From: Poa pratensis
Lineage: Eukaryota > Streptophyta > Magnoliopsida > Poales > Poaceae
Assembly: GCA_947311845.1 (NCBI GenBank)
Contig: CAMZMU010000081.1
Location: 1,580,646 to 1,644,645 of the forward strand
Direction: 5' to 3'
DNA length: 64,000 nt
Of this stretch, positions 1-11,102 are shown in pieces (position 1 is the first letter of the stretch; each line of letters begins with the position of its first letter). Made by a program: the position numbers and the translations under genes. Under the pieces are notes generated by a model. It saw only the letters and a program-made list of their open reading frames with translations, did not search any database and was not told the DNA's origin.

Positions 1-770
1 GGTTAACTGGAGATGCCTGGTGCGCAAGCAGAAGCGAGTCAATGAGTTAGTATATGTAGCTAACCAGCAGAATGAGGCTTCCGCAGAGCATATGCCGGGG
101 CTGGTGATTAGAGATGGTTTATTCAGCTAGGCCAGTTAGTCAGGTGTCCAAGGGGCAAGCCTAGTCTCCACTCGTCGGAGGAGCCGATCGAGCCCGGAGT
201 GTCACTCGGGTCAGAACCAAGCAGCTGCAGATGTATGATCCAGTCCTAGCAGCAAAGCAGAAGGTGGGCCAGGGCAATGCTAGCCGAGCTAAGGGAAACC
301 CGGCCAGGTAATGCAAGCCGAGCTAAGGGTAACTCGGTCAGGGAAATCAGAATGGGGGCAAGCAGCGTCGGCTGGCGAGGTAAACCACCTCCGCCCGAGG
401 TATCAGCAACAACCTCGGCAGCAGGGGCAATAGCGAGAGCCGGAGTATGTTCAGCAACCCAGAAGTCGGTCAAGGGATGACCGATACGATGATGGAGACT
501 CGGCCATGGCGCGATGGATACCTCGAGTGGATGGGGCGTTGGGACCTCGGATAGGAGGTCGGATGTTAGCTCCAGGCGATGTTCGTAACAAGCTGGATAG
601 AATCTACTGTCTGAGCAACTGGAGGAGGAAGGCCCTCTGGTCCGGCGTGTTTTTGGACCTCGATCATGTAGGAGCACCACACCAGTATCTCAGTTCCAAG
701 TTAGGTCGGAACACCAAGCCATAATGGGAGCACCAAGCCACAAGATTGGCTGACAGATTATGTATCCTCG

Positions 771-1243
771 GTGACATTGCGGGGGGGCAATCGCGATGGG
801 CGGTCGGTATCTCCCGCACATGTTGGAAGGTCCAGCTCGGATCTGGCTGAAAATTTGCCGGAGTATAGTATCAACTCCTGGATAGACTTGGAGCTGGCGT
901 TTAACAGCAACTTTGCAGTACATACAAGAGGCCAAACCGACCTCAGCTCCTGGCGGCATGTAAGCAAGATGATCATGAAACTGACGAGAATTCTTAACTC
1001 GGTGGAGCAATGTTCGGAAATTCCTGTGAAGGAGTGGTAGAGGCAGGCCATTTCCTGGTTTGCAGATGGTGTCGACATGGCAGCATGCTGTGGCAGAGGC
1101 TCCAGAGAGATATGCCGAGATCCTAGCAGAAACAAATCCGGGTTGCAGATTCTTATGCTGGGTGATCCGATGCAGCCAGCAGCAGAGGCAGGGCACGTAA
1201 CAGAAGGAGGGAGCCATAAAACAACCGGCTCGGACAAGGTGTA
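771..1243 (+). pseudogene. gag remnant (retrotransposon gag domain)
   Basis: The stretch around 840-960 encodes a LPEYSINSWIDLELAFNSNF-type segment, the conserved core of the plant gypsy gag (capsid) domain, in which a leucine/proline-rich helix precedes an 'SW.DL...F...F' block. Downstream the frame stops at 1040 and continues only as shifted remnants, and no intact zinc knuckle is seen before the protease. Positions 1-770 should hold the gag N-terminus but contain only short degraded frames. Gag would form the cytoplasmic particle that packages element RNA. This copy cannot encode full gag. Confidence 0.65.
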
Positions 1244-1899
1244 ATGACCGTCAGGAGTTCGGACAGAAGAGGAGGGAGCCGGACTATCCATACACTCGAA
1301 CCAAGTTGCAGCGGTGAACCGGATCAGCCCGGAGCTGGAGGTGTCCAGAGGCCAAAAATCAATGGTCCGGCATTTAGTCGAACCGGAGCCCCCTTGACTT
1401 ATGAATCAATGATAGATGGTCCGTGCTGTTACATACGACGACCCGCGCAAGCCAGCAACCATTCAACCGGCAGTGCAGCTGGAACCGCAGAATCAGAGAA
1501 GAAGGGGCAAGGCCGGAGGAATCAGAGCAGGACCACCACCTCAGAGATTTCAGCCGAGGTCCCACCAATCTGTCCGGAGCAAAGTTTACCCCGATAACCA
1601 CTGCACCTCTTCCGAGGCCTGCAGCAGCAAGACCAGTGAATGTTGTGAATGTCCGAGGTAACAAAAACAATGGTGCCGGACAAGTCTAGCAGTATGATAC
1701 CCGGAAATGACTATAGAGAGGCTCATGCGAGCTATGTGGTCTTTGTGACGAGCCAACTGACAAGAAGAGTGTGCAGAGGCGTGCCATGGAGGTGAATGCA
1801 GTGTAATGCGGTGGTGCCGACTATATGAACTGGTTGAGCAGGAGATCACTTGGAGCAGAAAGGACACACCTCGGATCATGCCGAGCCTGGAAAGTATGC

Positions 1900-2263
1900 C
1901 CTGGTGGTAGATCCAACGTTGTGTGGGCCTACAACAATGTGAGGTTCCCGATTTCTGGTGGACAATGGCAGTGCCATCAACATCATGTACCGAGACACAA
2001 TGGTGAAATTGGGCATATCGCCTAATCAGTTGATGCCAAGCAGTTGTACTTTTCATGGGATTGTGCCTGGCGTTTTCCTGTGCCCATGGGCAAGATATGG
2101 GTGGATGTAGCATTTGGAACCAAGGAAATGCCGAGTTTGAGAGTATCGAGTTCGAGGTGGTGGACTTGGAGAGTGCATTACCATGCATTGCTTGGAAGGC
2201 CGGCTTGGCCAAGTTCATGATTTCCACCATGTTGCATACTGAAGATGAAAATGCCAGGGCCTA
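1900..2263 (+). pseudogene. retroviral-type aspartic protease remnant
   Basis: A frame through 1950-2090 reads FLVDNGSAINIMYRDTMVKL, the active-site loop region of gypsy proteases. The catalytic aspartate is at 1961-1963, but the motif is DNGSA rather than the common DGGSS/DTGA. The region after the flap is broken by stops. In an intact element the protease frees gag, RT and integrase from the polyprotein. Position between gag and RT agrees with this call. Confidence 0.7.
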
Positions 2264-2613
2264 ATGGGATCATCCATCTCGGGTGACTACAAGCGAGCCA
2301 TTCAGTGTGCCTCGGGGGGTCTAATCTGGCCGAATCTTTGGTGATCGCAGCTGAGAAGAAGCTGCATCAGTGGTGGCAATTGGCGCAGTCAAACAGCTCG
2401 GCTGTCCGGACTGATGAGCCCGGACTCAATGCGGCGTTCGAGGTGCCCAAGGAGACAAGAAGATCCCATTGACCGGAGCACCCAGAGCTATGGCCATCAT
2501 TGGGACCGGGAAGAAGAGAGAGAGAAATAGGAAGGCGAGCTCTGTCACTTCCTCCGTGAGAATCGGGATATCTTTGCATGGTCGGCTAAGGACCTGCTGG
2601 TGTTCCGAGGGAG

Positions 2614-3337
2614 TTGGCAGAGCACTCTTTATTTGTTAGGCCAGAGGTGAAACCGGTGAGGCAACCGACCCGTCGTCTCTCAGACGACCGAGACAAGTGG
2701 TGCTGGACGAGCTGGCTAAGTTGCTTGCAGCCGGGTTCATTATGGAGGTGCTGCATCCGGACTGGATATCCAATCCGGTCTTGGTGGAAAAGAAGAAAGA
2801 CGAGCCAGCCGTGGTCAAGGTGTGGCGCATGTGCATTGACTTCACTAACCTCAACAAGGCGTGCCCAAAAGATCCATTTCCATTACCTCGGATTGATCAA
2901 GTGATCGATTCCACTGCTGGTTGTGAACTGTTGTCTTTTATTGATGCGTACTCTGGTTTTCACCAGATACCATTGAACCCAAAGGATCAAATAAAGACTG
3001 CTTTTATTACCCCGTATGGGGCGTATTGCTATCGTGTCATGTGTTTTGGTCTGGAAATGCCGGGGCAACTTATCAGGGGGTGTATGCAGAAATGCCTGCA
3101 CTCTCAATGGGCAAAAATGTGCAAGTGTATGTCGATGATATTGTCATCAAAACTAAGGAGAAAAATACTCTCCTCGAGGATCTCGAGGAGACATTTGTGA
3201 ATTTGAGAAAGTATCGGTTGAAGCTTAACCCGGACAAGTGCACCTTTGGTGTCCCGGCTGGAAAGTTGCTCGGATTCCTGGTGTCTAGCCGAGGTATCGA
3301 GGTTAACCCGGCCAAATCCGAGCTATTGAGAGCATGA
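2614..3337 (+). pseudogene. reverse transcriptase, frameshifted
   Basis: The N-terminal RT block begins near 2614 with a GVPRELAEHSL-like segment. The fingers and palm follow from 2697: FIMEVLHPDWISNPVLV, then a CIDFTNLNKACPKDPFPLP block and the SFIDAYSGFHQIPLNP block with the first catalytic aspartate. The frame shifts near 3055, within the FGL.NAGATYQ block, and continues from 3026 in another frame with the catalytic YVDD box at 3128-3139. The end reads LGFLVSSRGIEVNPAK, the normal RT to RNase H connection. Motifs are complete but split across at least two frames, so no active enzyme is made. Confidence 0.9.
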
Positions 3338-4716
3338 AGTTACCGAAGTGTTTGAAAGATGTGCAGAAGTTCACAGGGTGCCTAGCCTCGTTGAGCCGAT
3401 TTGTAGCTCGGCTAGGAGAAAAAGCCTTGCCTTTGTACCAGCTCATGAAGAAAAGTACCGGGTTTACATGGACCCCGCAGGCCGACGTGGCGTTCGGTGA
3501 GCTGAAAAAGATGTTGTCCACTGCCCCGGTGTTGGCGTCACCATTGCACAATGAGCCGATGTTACTTTACATTGCGGCCACAAACCGAGTTGTAAGTGTG
3601 GCAGTGGTGGTGGAGCGCGAAGAAGGTGGCAGGTCGGTGCAGAGACCGGTGTATTACTTGAGCGAGGTGATCTCTACCTCGAAGCAGAACTATCCTCACT
3701 ACCAGAAGATGACGTATGGTGTCTACCTGGCGGTCAAGAAGTTGAAGCATTATTTCCAGGAGCATCCCATGACGGTGGTGTGCGAAGCTCCAATCTCGGA
3801 GATCATCGGGTGCAAAGATGCAACTGGCCGAGTTGCCAAATGGGCGATTGAGGTGTCTCCATATGCACCACATTATGAGAGAAGAGACGCAATTAAATCC
3901 CAGGCGTTGCCGGACTTCTTTTGTGATTGGGCCGAGATGCAGTATGAGCCACCCAGGCCGGACTATAATTATTGGAAAATGCATTTTGATGGGTCCAAGA
4001 CAAAGATCGGGCTGGGGGCTGGAATAGTCCTCACCTCGCCAAAGCGAGATCAGCTGAAGTACGTGCTGCAGATTCATTTCTCAGCATCAAACAATGTGGC
4101 GGAGTATGAGGCCTTAATCCATGGCCTCAAGGTGGCAAAGGAGATCGGTATCCGGCGTGTAGAGTGCTTCGGCGATTCCGACCTGGTGGTGCAACAATCT
4201 TCTGGAACTTGGGATGCTCTGGATGCCAACATGGCGTTATATCGGTTCCATGTGCAAAAGATATCCGGGTTCTTTGAAGGGTGTGAGTACAGGCATATAC
4301 CTCGGGCAGAAAATGATGCTGCCGACGTGTTGTCAAAGCTCGGTTCATCGAAAGAGGCAGTACCACCAGGGGTAGCCCTGAATCACTTGAGAACTCCTTC
4401 AATCAAACCTTCTCCTGAATCCGAATCTATTTTCATCCCGGCGGAGCAAGAGCCCGGACCTGTTCCAATGGAGGTAGACGTCGGGTGCGTTTGGTCGGAC
4501 CCGGGGACTGCGTGGCAGAGCTCGGGGACTGCGCACCGAACCTCGGGGACTGCTCATCAAGACTCGGGGACTGGTCGCAGGATGGTGGAGGAAATAATGG
4601 AGGAGATTATGGTGGCCGACCAATGGAGGTGGACGAGGAACTTTTTCCTTTGCACCCGTGCCGGAGTGGGCGGAGCAAATCATGAAGTTCATAACGGAGG
4701 GAAGCATGCCAAGTGA
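3334..4716 (+). CDS. dual RNase H region of Tat-lineage pol (460 codons open)
   Basis: Residues 1-190 hold the RT-linked RNase H-like region: the LASLSRFVARLGEKALPLY connection, TWTPQADVAFGELKK, then a worn RNase H fold in which the usual catalytic D is not evident (LLYIAATNRVVSVAVVVERE). Residues about 210-350 hold a second RNase H of the archaeal/plant type: MHFDGSKTKIGLGAGIVL, SNNVAEYEALIHGL, GDSDLVVQQ and ENDAADVLSKLG carry its D-E-D-D residues. Two RNase H domains, the first degraded and the second intact, define the Tat lineage. The tail (residues about 385-415) is made of four repeats encoded by a CTCGGGGACT motif at 4500-4572. Open across 1.38 kb, but only part of a polyprotein. Confidence 0.88.
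   Translation: MKLPKCLKDVQKFTGCLASLSRFVARLGEKALPLYQLMKKSTGFTWTPQADVAFGELKKMLSTAPVLASPLHNEPMLLYIAATNRVVSVAVVVEREEGGRSVQRPVYYLSEVISTSKQNYPHYQKMTYGVYLAVKKLKHYFQEHPMTVVCEAPISEIIGCKDATGRVAKWAIEVSPYAPHYERRDAIKSQALPDFFCDWAEMQYEPPRPDYNYWKMHFDGSKTKIGLGAGIVLTSPKRDQLKYVLQIHFSASNNVAEYEALIHGLKVAKEIGIRRVECFGDSDLVVQQSSGTWDALDANMALYRFHVQKISGFFEGCEYRHIPRAENDAADVLSKLGSSKEAVPPGVALNHLRTPSIKPSPESESIFIPAEQEPGPVPMEVDVGCVWSDPGTAWQSSGTAHRTSGTAHQDSGTGRRMVEEIMEEIMVADQWRWTRNFFLCTRAGVGGANHEVHNGGKHAK
4500..4572 (+). repeat. four copies of (C/T)(C)CGGGGACT inside pol
   Basis: The decamer CTCGGGGACT or CCCGGGGACT starts at 4500, 4521, 4542 and 4563, an exact 21-base period (7 codons). It codes for a short repeated linker between the second RNase H and integrase. 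The same decamer recurs outside coding sequence at 5991, 6185, 6395, 7908, 7928 and 8019, and nearly matches the polypurine tract at 11627. Confidence 0.9.
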
Positions 4717-5929
4717 CACAACCGAGGCTAGGAGAATTCAAAGGAGGGCCAAGGCGTACACCATCATCAACAAGGAGCTCTATAAAAGAAGCGTAACCGA
4801 GGTGTTGCAACGGTGTGTCGAGCCAGCTGAAGGCAAGGAGATGCTTTTGGAGATCCACCAAGGAGAGTGTGGTCATCATTGCAGCACAAGAGCTCTGGTG
4901 GCCAAGGTGTTCAGGCATGGGTTCTATTGGCCCACTGCTCTTGCTGATGCAGAGGCCATAGTCCGGAGATGTGAAGGATGCCAAAGGTTTGCCAAGCAAA
5001 CGCATATGCCAGCCTCGGCGCTCAAAACAATTCCTATCACTTGGCCGTTTGCGGTATGGTGTTTGGATATGGTGGGAGAGTTCAAACCAGCCCGAGGTAA
5101 CATGACGCACATATTGGTGATGGTGGACAATTCACCAAGTGGATCGAGGTGAAACCAATCCGGAAGTTGGATGGTCATTCAGCAGTGACTTTCTTGAAGG
5201 AGATTATTCTGCGATATGGCTACCCCCATAGCATTATCTCGGACAACGGCACAAACTTTGCTGTTGGAGATTTGCTCGGTTTTGCATGAACAAGGGAATC
5301 CGGCTGGACATAGCCTCGGTGGCACACCCGGAGTCTAATGGACAAGTGGAAAGATCAAATGCTCTAGTGTTGGCCGGCATCAAGGCTCGGCTCATTGAAC
5401 CACTGCTGAAAACGCCGGGGTGTTGGATAGATGAGATACCAGCAGTACTGTGGGGTCTAAGGACCACGCCAAATCGATCAACTGGCTATACGCCATTTTT
5501 TATGGTCTATGGGGCAGAAGCTATGCTACCCACTGACATCGAGTATGATGCGCCCAGAGTGGCAATGTACACTGAGCCGAGGCAAAAGAGGCTCGGGAGG
5601 ATGCAGTAGATCTGCTTGAGGAAGCAAGAGAGTTGGCCTCATCTCGGTCAGCAATATACCAACAAGGTCTCCGACGTTATCATAGCCGGAGTATCAACCC
5701 TCGTGTGTTTCACGAGGGAGATTTGGTGCTGAGGTTGGTGCAGCGCAAGAAAGGCCGGCACAAGTTGTCACCTCCATGGGAGGGACCGTTCATTGTGACC
5801 CGAGCTCTGCTCAATGATTCCTACTATCTAATAGATGCGCAGGAACCAAGGGAAGATGGGCTGGACAACCCCGGATCAGAGGTCAGGCGACCATGGAACG
5901 TAGCTCTACTCCGACCTTTCTACTCATGA
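4658..5929 (+). pseudogene. integrase, frameshifted in at least two places
   Basis: The zinc-binding HHCC domain is clear in 4850-5010: HQGECGHH, then RCEGCQRFAKQ. The catalytic core starts PITWPFAVWCLDMVGEF (first D) and continues, after a frameshift near 5130, as SIISDNGTNF around 5235-5265 (second D). Another shift leads to SVAHPESNGQVERSN at 5310-5355, with the catalytic glutamate in the QVERSN block. The C-terminal part (5633-5929) has the GDLVLRLVQRKKGRHKLSP segment and ends NVALLRPFYS, typical of Tat elements with no chromodomain. Intact integrase would insert element cDNA into nuclear DNA; this copy cannot. Confidence 0.9.
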
Positions 5930-6547
5930 AAGGCGCAATGTATGTACCTCGGTTAATCCTTAATAAAATGTCGGCACTCCGAGGTTGAAGCTCGGGGACT
6001 GCCTCGCTCTTGTGCTTGTGTTTTATTTCTGTTTGTCAGTTTCGTTCATATGCCGAACTATTTTGAACCTCGTCTCAAACTTCAAGTAATGTATGCTGTG
6101 TAACTAATCTTGTGACTCGACTGGCATCTGCCTAAATGGTAGTCAAGAGCAAAGATGAAAAAACGTGGGAGACATGAAAATGAACTCGGGGACTCGGTCC
6201 AAAAATATAGTTCGGCATGTGTCGTTTACTAACCCCTGTCTTTACCTTTCGTTTATGTCGGATGGTTTTGAAACACACTTCGAGATTTGCTAAGTACTGT
6301 ATGCTATAAATAACAATCTTGTGACTCGACTGTCGAACGCCTAAATGGTAGACAAGAGCAAAGAATGCCAGATATAGTAAACACGAAAGTGAACTCGGGG
6401 ACTCGTTCCAAAAGGGTTCGGCATAAATTCTTAGAAAAGCTTGGTTCGGATAGCAAGTTAAAAGTAATGGTAGCAAAGCAAACTACTTAAGGTCTGTTAC
6501 ATCTGCACCCGGCATACCGGGGATTTAATGTTTTGCTTAAGATAAAT
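5930..6547 (+). other. non-coding spacer between integrase and antisense gene
   Basis: No coding signal on either strand. The spacer holds three CTCGGGGACT motifs (5991, 6185, 6395). It also holds an imperfect tandem duplication of roughly 210 bases: segments at about 6105-6210 and 6310-6420 share 'CTTGTGACTCGACTG', 'CGCCTAAATGGTAG.CAAGAGCAAAGA' and 'GAACTCGGGGACTCG'. It corresponds to the 3' untranslated side of both the sense pol and the antisense gene. Confidence 0.7.
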
Positions 6548-9500
6548 TCAGGCCTCGGAACCAGAGACCTCGGTCGCCGAAGTGGTGGCAGTGGGAGCCT
6601 CGGGCGCAGCAACCTCGGGCGCAGGAACAACCTCGGTCGCGGAAGCAACCTCGGTTGTGGGAGTTGTTGCCGGGGTGTCCGTCACGTCGGAGGAAATCAC
6701 CTCGGTGGCTACAGCTTTGCCGGACTTGCCCTTGGAGTTCGGAGGTTCGTCGAAGCTGAAGTCATCATCAGAGCCTTCAGCCACCTCGGTTGTTTTGCCA
6801 GCCTTGCCCTTGGAGCTCTCTGGCTCTTCAAAGTCAATGTCCTCGCCTTCAGAACTTTCTTCACCAGACGCTGCTTCCTCGTCCGAGCTCTCTTCGTCCT
6901 CAGAGTAGAGGCGCCCGTCATCAAAGGTCCGGGTGTTTGCGTAACTAGCAAAGCGGTCGGCTGCTGCTTGGCGTTTCGCAATGCCATCCGGGGTGGAGTT
7001 CCAAGGAGAGCCCCTGCGCAGGGAGGTAACAGTGTGGATCTCAACATCCTCATACCAGGACAGCACGAACACCAGGGCCTTGTCCGCTCCAGCCCGAGCT
7101 GACGAGCATCTCCACTCCCGAAGTCTAGCCTCGGCTCCTTTCAGCTTCGTGGCGAGCTCGTCGATGCAAGTGGGAGTCTTGACCTTGGGCCAGAGGGCAC
7201 GGTGGACCTCGATGGCAGCATCAACAAGTTTAGTTCCAATGGCTCGGAGCGGCCTGATCCGAGCATTAAGGGCGACAAGGTGGTCCTGGATGTCCCAGCT
7301 GTCGCTGAGAGTTTCTGTCTCAGCCCTCTTTGCCCGAGCTGCTTGAACTTCGCGGATAGCCTTGTCCTTGGAGTGCTCGAAGTTTCTGAAGAGGACAAAA
7401 AGGCTGTCGCTGAAATAAGGCATACGGTGGCACGGGATGTAGGTCGGCAGAAAATAAGGAAAAGGTGAGAAGGAACTTACTGTCCATTTGATGATTAATC
7501 CGAGCGAGCTCGGACAACCAGCTTTTCGAGATAGCTCGGAGGGCGGTAAGTTCGGCTTCGGCCGAGGTGGCACGGCTCTCCAGGGTCTTGGCAAGATTTT
7601 GCTGCTGTTCGGCGGCCTGGTCCTTAACCTTCATAGCGTCCTCCACAGCAGTCTTGGCTTCATTAGCCCGGTTCAGCTCTTGTTGCAGCCGAGCTATTTC
7701 ATCCTCGGCTGTCTTCAACTTGGAGGCGTAATCCTTGTCGCTCTGCTCCTTAGCGGATAGAAGAGTCCGGTGAGACTTCTTCAGCCTGTTGTGATCCAGC
7801 AGGAGGTTCTTGAAGACCTTTGTCCGAGCATTGTTGCATTCCTGAAAAAAAGAGAGATCAGTTCGGATAAATCCGAGGTATTTCTAGCACCCGAGGCCCA
7901 ATTGAGTCCCGGGGACTTGGCATTGGCCTCGGGGACTCAGCATGGGAGAAATGACAAGTTTTTGAGATTCAAGCCGAGCAATTTTAACTCGGTGGAGTGT
8001 CAATTGCTCAACCCGAATCTCGGGGACTGGGAATAGTGTATGTTTGTCATTTGATTTCAAAGGAAGAAAGAGAGCTGTGTAAAGAAACTTACCGAGGCCT
8101 TCTTGCTGCAATCAAGGACTGCAGTCTGCATGTTATAGATAGATTGGAGCACGGCGCTGGGTCCAACTTGATGCTCAGAGCTCGGGTTGGAGGAGACCTC
8201 GACAGTGTCAGCCGAGTTCCAGTCCATGTCATAGTGCTTCTCCGAGCCTAGGCTGTTCCCGCTCTTGGTCCGGAGTTGCCCGACCTCCCAGCTGCTGATG
8301 TCCGGCTGGGTAGTAGCAGCGAATAAAGCTCGGGAGGTGGCGACCTGAGAGCTCGAGGGCGCGGCCTTGGTCAAGGTGGACCTCGGCGCAGAAGCGGGAA
8401 CATGCGGCACCAGTTGGGTGCTCGCAGTCAAGGGGCCTGATGACGGTGGCGGCATCGGAGTTTGCTGTGGCTGTTTGGGGGGCTCAACGTTTTGAGCTGA
8501 ATCTTTCTGCTGCTGCTGGAGCTTTTGCTTCTGCAGTTGTTGTTGTTGTTTCTTCTTTTGCTGCTGTTGCTGCTGGTTGCGCGCAGCTTGAGACTTGGGG
8601 GACAGCCGAGGCTCCTGCACGGCTTTAACCGGAGTCTTGGCGCGATCTGTCTCCGCATCCTTCTGAGGAGGCGGAGGAGTCTGATCTCGGCGGGGAGCAG
8701 AGTGCCCCAGGCCGGAGTCAGAGCTCGGCGGTGGAAGTTCGGCGGAGGAGACGCGCGTAGGGGAGGAGATGGTCTTCTCCGGGCTGGTGAGGTCAATGGA
8801 CGGTCCTGGAGGAGAGGCTCTGGCGGGGCTGCCGAGGTTAACCTCGACCTCGGTTGTCTGGGCTTCAACCACTGGAGGCAGTGGTGAGTGTATCGAGCTA
8901 TGGCTCTGTTTGACCTGCCGAGCCGGGCTAGACGAAAGAGAAAGATTAAGTTAGAGTGTAAAAAGCTTAACCTTGGAGCAGCGTGAGAAGTAAGGAGGAG
9001 CAAAGGTCACTTACGCATCTTCCTCCACGGGACCTCGTTTCTTGCGCCGCGCCGAGGTCTTCTTGGCACGCTTGGCTTTGGGCGCTGCAGTCTCCGAGGT
9101 CTTGGAAGCCTCGGCATCCGAGGTACCAGGTCCTGGGCGCTTCCGGGAAGCTGCAGACGCTGGATGAAAGTTCTTATATGTTGGAGGAGCATATGAAATG
9201 GGAATAACGTTGACAGGTTCCAGAATTTGGCAATCGTCATCGTCATCATCGTCGTCAGACCAGTCTCTGATGGAACTGGGAACTTGTTTCTTACCCGGGT
9301 TGGAGGAGCCAGTCTTTGGGGCGGACCTCGGAACGGCCTTAGGGATCGGAAGGTGATCCTCGTTGTCCGGGTCTTCAGTCTCTGAACCTTCCAGGGCGAG
9401 GCGGGCAGGAGCCCAGTTCGACGGCTCCGGGCCGTCCTCGATCAGCTGCCGGGCGAACCGCTGCAGGAGTGGCAAAAAAGAATTGAGTTAAGAAGCAACC

Positions 9501-11030
9501 GAGGTGTGCAAGACCGGAGCGTAAGCTCGGAAATTTAGTAAGTACTCACTTGCTCCGGAAGATTTTCTCTGTTGTGAGGCTCCACGCCCCATGTCCACTC
9601 CTCGTCCATCTCAGTCTGGGCAACGGCTTTGACCCGGCGCCAAACTGAGGCCTTGGAGAGCGCCTTGCTGCTGATCCGAGTAGGATCGAGTAGACCTTCC
9701 ATATGGCAGATCTTATGGGCTCGTTGTTGAAGGGGGCTGACTCTTCGATCCACAAAAGTCCGGAGGATGTCATCGGAACCCCACCCTCTTTTCTTGAGAT
9801 CCAGCATGTATTCATGGATCTCTTGAACCTCGGCGTAGGCGTCCTCCGGGTTGAAATCCCAATTGAGTTGTGCAGTGGGAGGGCCGAGCTGGAAGTCCGG
9901 GAGGTTGATGAGGTCGACAGTACCGGGGTTCCTCACATAGAAAAAGGATCGATTCCACTTCTTGCAGCTCTCCAGGCCTTTGATCCGTGGGAACTCGGAG
10001 CCCAGCCGGGGTGAGATAGCGGCCGCACCACAGGCAGTCATATCCTTGTTCACGACCTCCTTGTTGGGGATGCTCTGTTTCTTCAGCTGGAAGTACTTGG
10101 CCCAGCCCTCAACGCTCGGCCAGAGGCCGAGATATCCTTCAGAGAAAGCTGCGTAGCACGACAGCTGTAGTATGGAGTTAGCTGGGAGGTGGTGCGGCTG
10201 CAAGCCGAAGAACTTCAGAAATTCTCGAAAGAACTTGCTGGCCGGAAGTCCGAATCCGCGCTCGAAGTGAGAGACAAACACCACTTTCTCGCCGGGGTTG
10301 GCGATCGGTTCGCCGTCCCCAGTGTGAAGCCGATACAGCAGTTCGGCTGGGATTCGATGAGTTTCTTTGAGCCATTTGATATCGTCGTCGGTGACGTCCG
10401 AGCCATCCCATCCACCTCTCTCGCTGGCGGAAACCTCGGCGCGGTTTGACTTAGCAATTGCCGACATGTTGGCACTTTCCTGCAGAAAAGGGAGGTTCAA
10501 CCGGGGTAAGTACCTCGGACAGTTCAAGGTTCCACCGGGGTAAGTACCTCGGACAGTTCAGGATAGCCGGGGTAAAATACCTCGGATCAGTCAAAACAGC
10601 CGAGCTAAAGAGTTTTAGGCGGGAAACATGTTTCTACCATGGCGAGATGCTAGCAAAGATCTACCGATGAGCAAAAAGGGAAATAAAATCAAGTTCATCC
10701 AGGGGCAAAACTGAAAGGGCAGTGCTACGGATGCATCTGGTACAAGTCTAGAGGAGATCTAAAAATGGCTAAGAGAGTGCAAAGATAGAGCATCGGGTTC
10801 CTCAAGTTCATCATATTCATCCAGATCCTCGAGTTCATCGAAGGATGAACCTGTTCATGGCTATGGCAACGGAGGGGAGATAAGGAACTCACCGGGAGGT
10901 ACTCGAAGATCGGGGAAAGATCGACGACGGAGTGGCAGCGCAAGGCGCGGTGCGCGTTTCCGGCGAGATTCTTCGAGACGGCGAGGTCGCAGCGACAAGT
11001 GCTGACGGCGGCGATGGAGGCAGAGCGCAC
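6548..11030 (-). CDS. antisense gene of Tat element (gypsy-type transposon domain, PF04195-like), six inferred exons
   Basis: Exons inferred on the - strand: 11030-10893, 10479-9550, 9460-9015, 8927-8093, 7841-7481 and about 7409-6548. Donors are all GT (GTGAGT or GTAAGT) and acceptors AG after pyrimidine tracts. Phases agree at the first four joins. The last join is off by one base, so a 1-bp indel or an unusual splice site must lie near 7400-7480. Exon 1 has 46 codons starting at ATG 11030; a later in-frame ATG is at 10467. Exon 2 carries the conserved domain (FERGFGLPASKFFREFLKFF, then LQPHHLPANSILQLSCYAAF), known from 'putative gypsy type transposon' proteins. Exon 3 has a D run and basic KRAKKTSARRKKR stretch (possible nuclear signal). 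Exon 4 is Pro/Ser-rich with a long Gln/Lys-rich run near 8500-8570. Exon 5 is coiled-coil-like, and exon 6 ends in an acidic Ser/Glu tail. Total is about 1190 residues; function unknown. Confidence 0.8.
10501..10592. repeat. three tandem copies of a ~32-bp unit in intron 1 of the antisense gene
   Basis: CCGGGGTAAGTACCTCGGAC starts at 10501 and 10535, with a weaker third copy at 10567 (CCGGGGTAAAATACCTCGGA). Each copy contains GGTAAGTACC, which on the + strand resembles a 5' splice site. It lies in the inferred first intron (10480-10892) of the antisense gene. Confidence 0.85.
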
Positions 11031-11094
11031 GGAGCAATGGGCGCGGAGCAGTGGGCGATGGAGGAAGAAGACGGTGAAGTTACCCGTGGGGCCC

Positions 11095-11102
11095 TATTTA
11101 TA
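11095..11102 (-). promoter_or_regulatory. TATA box for the antisense gene
   Basis: Reading the - strand, the sequence is GGCTATAAATAGGGCCCC, a near-perfect plant TATA box (TATAAATA). It lies 65 bases upstream of the ATG at 11030, leaving room for a transcription start near 11065 and a leader of about 35 bases. It sits in the internal region, 540 bases from the LTR, so the antisense gene appears to have a promoter separate from the LTR promoter. Confidence 0.7.

Noticed and set aside
8500..8590. Gln-rich CAG/CTG-like run as a stand-alone microsatellite
   Set aside because: It is in frame with the flanking coding sequence of antisense exon 4, so it is described as part of that protein.
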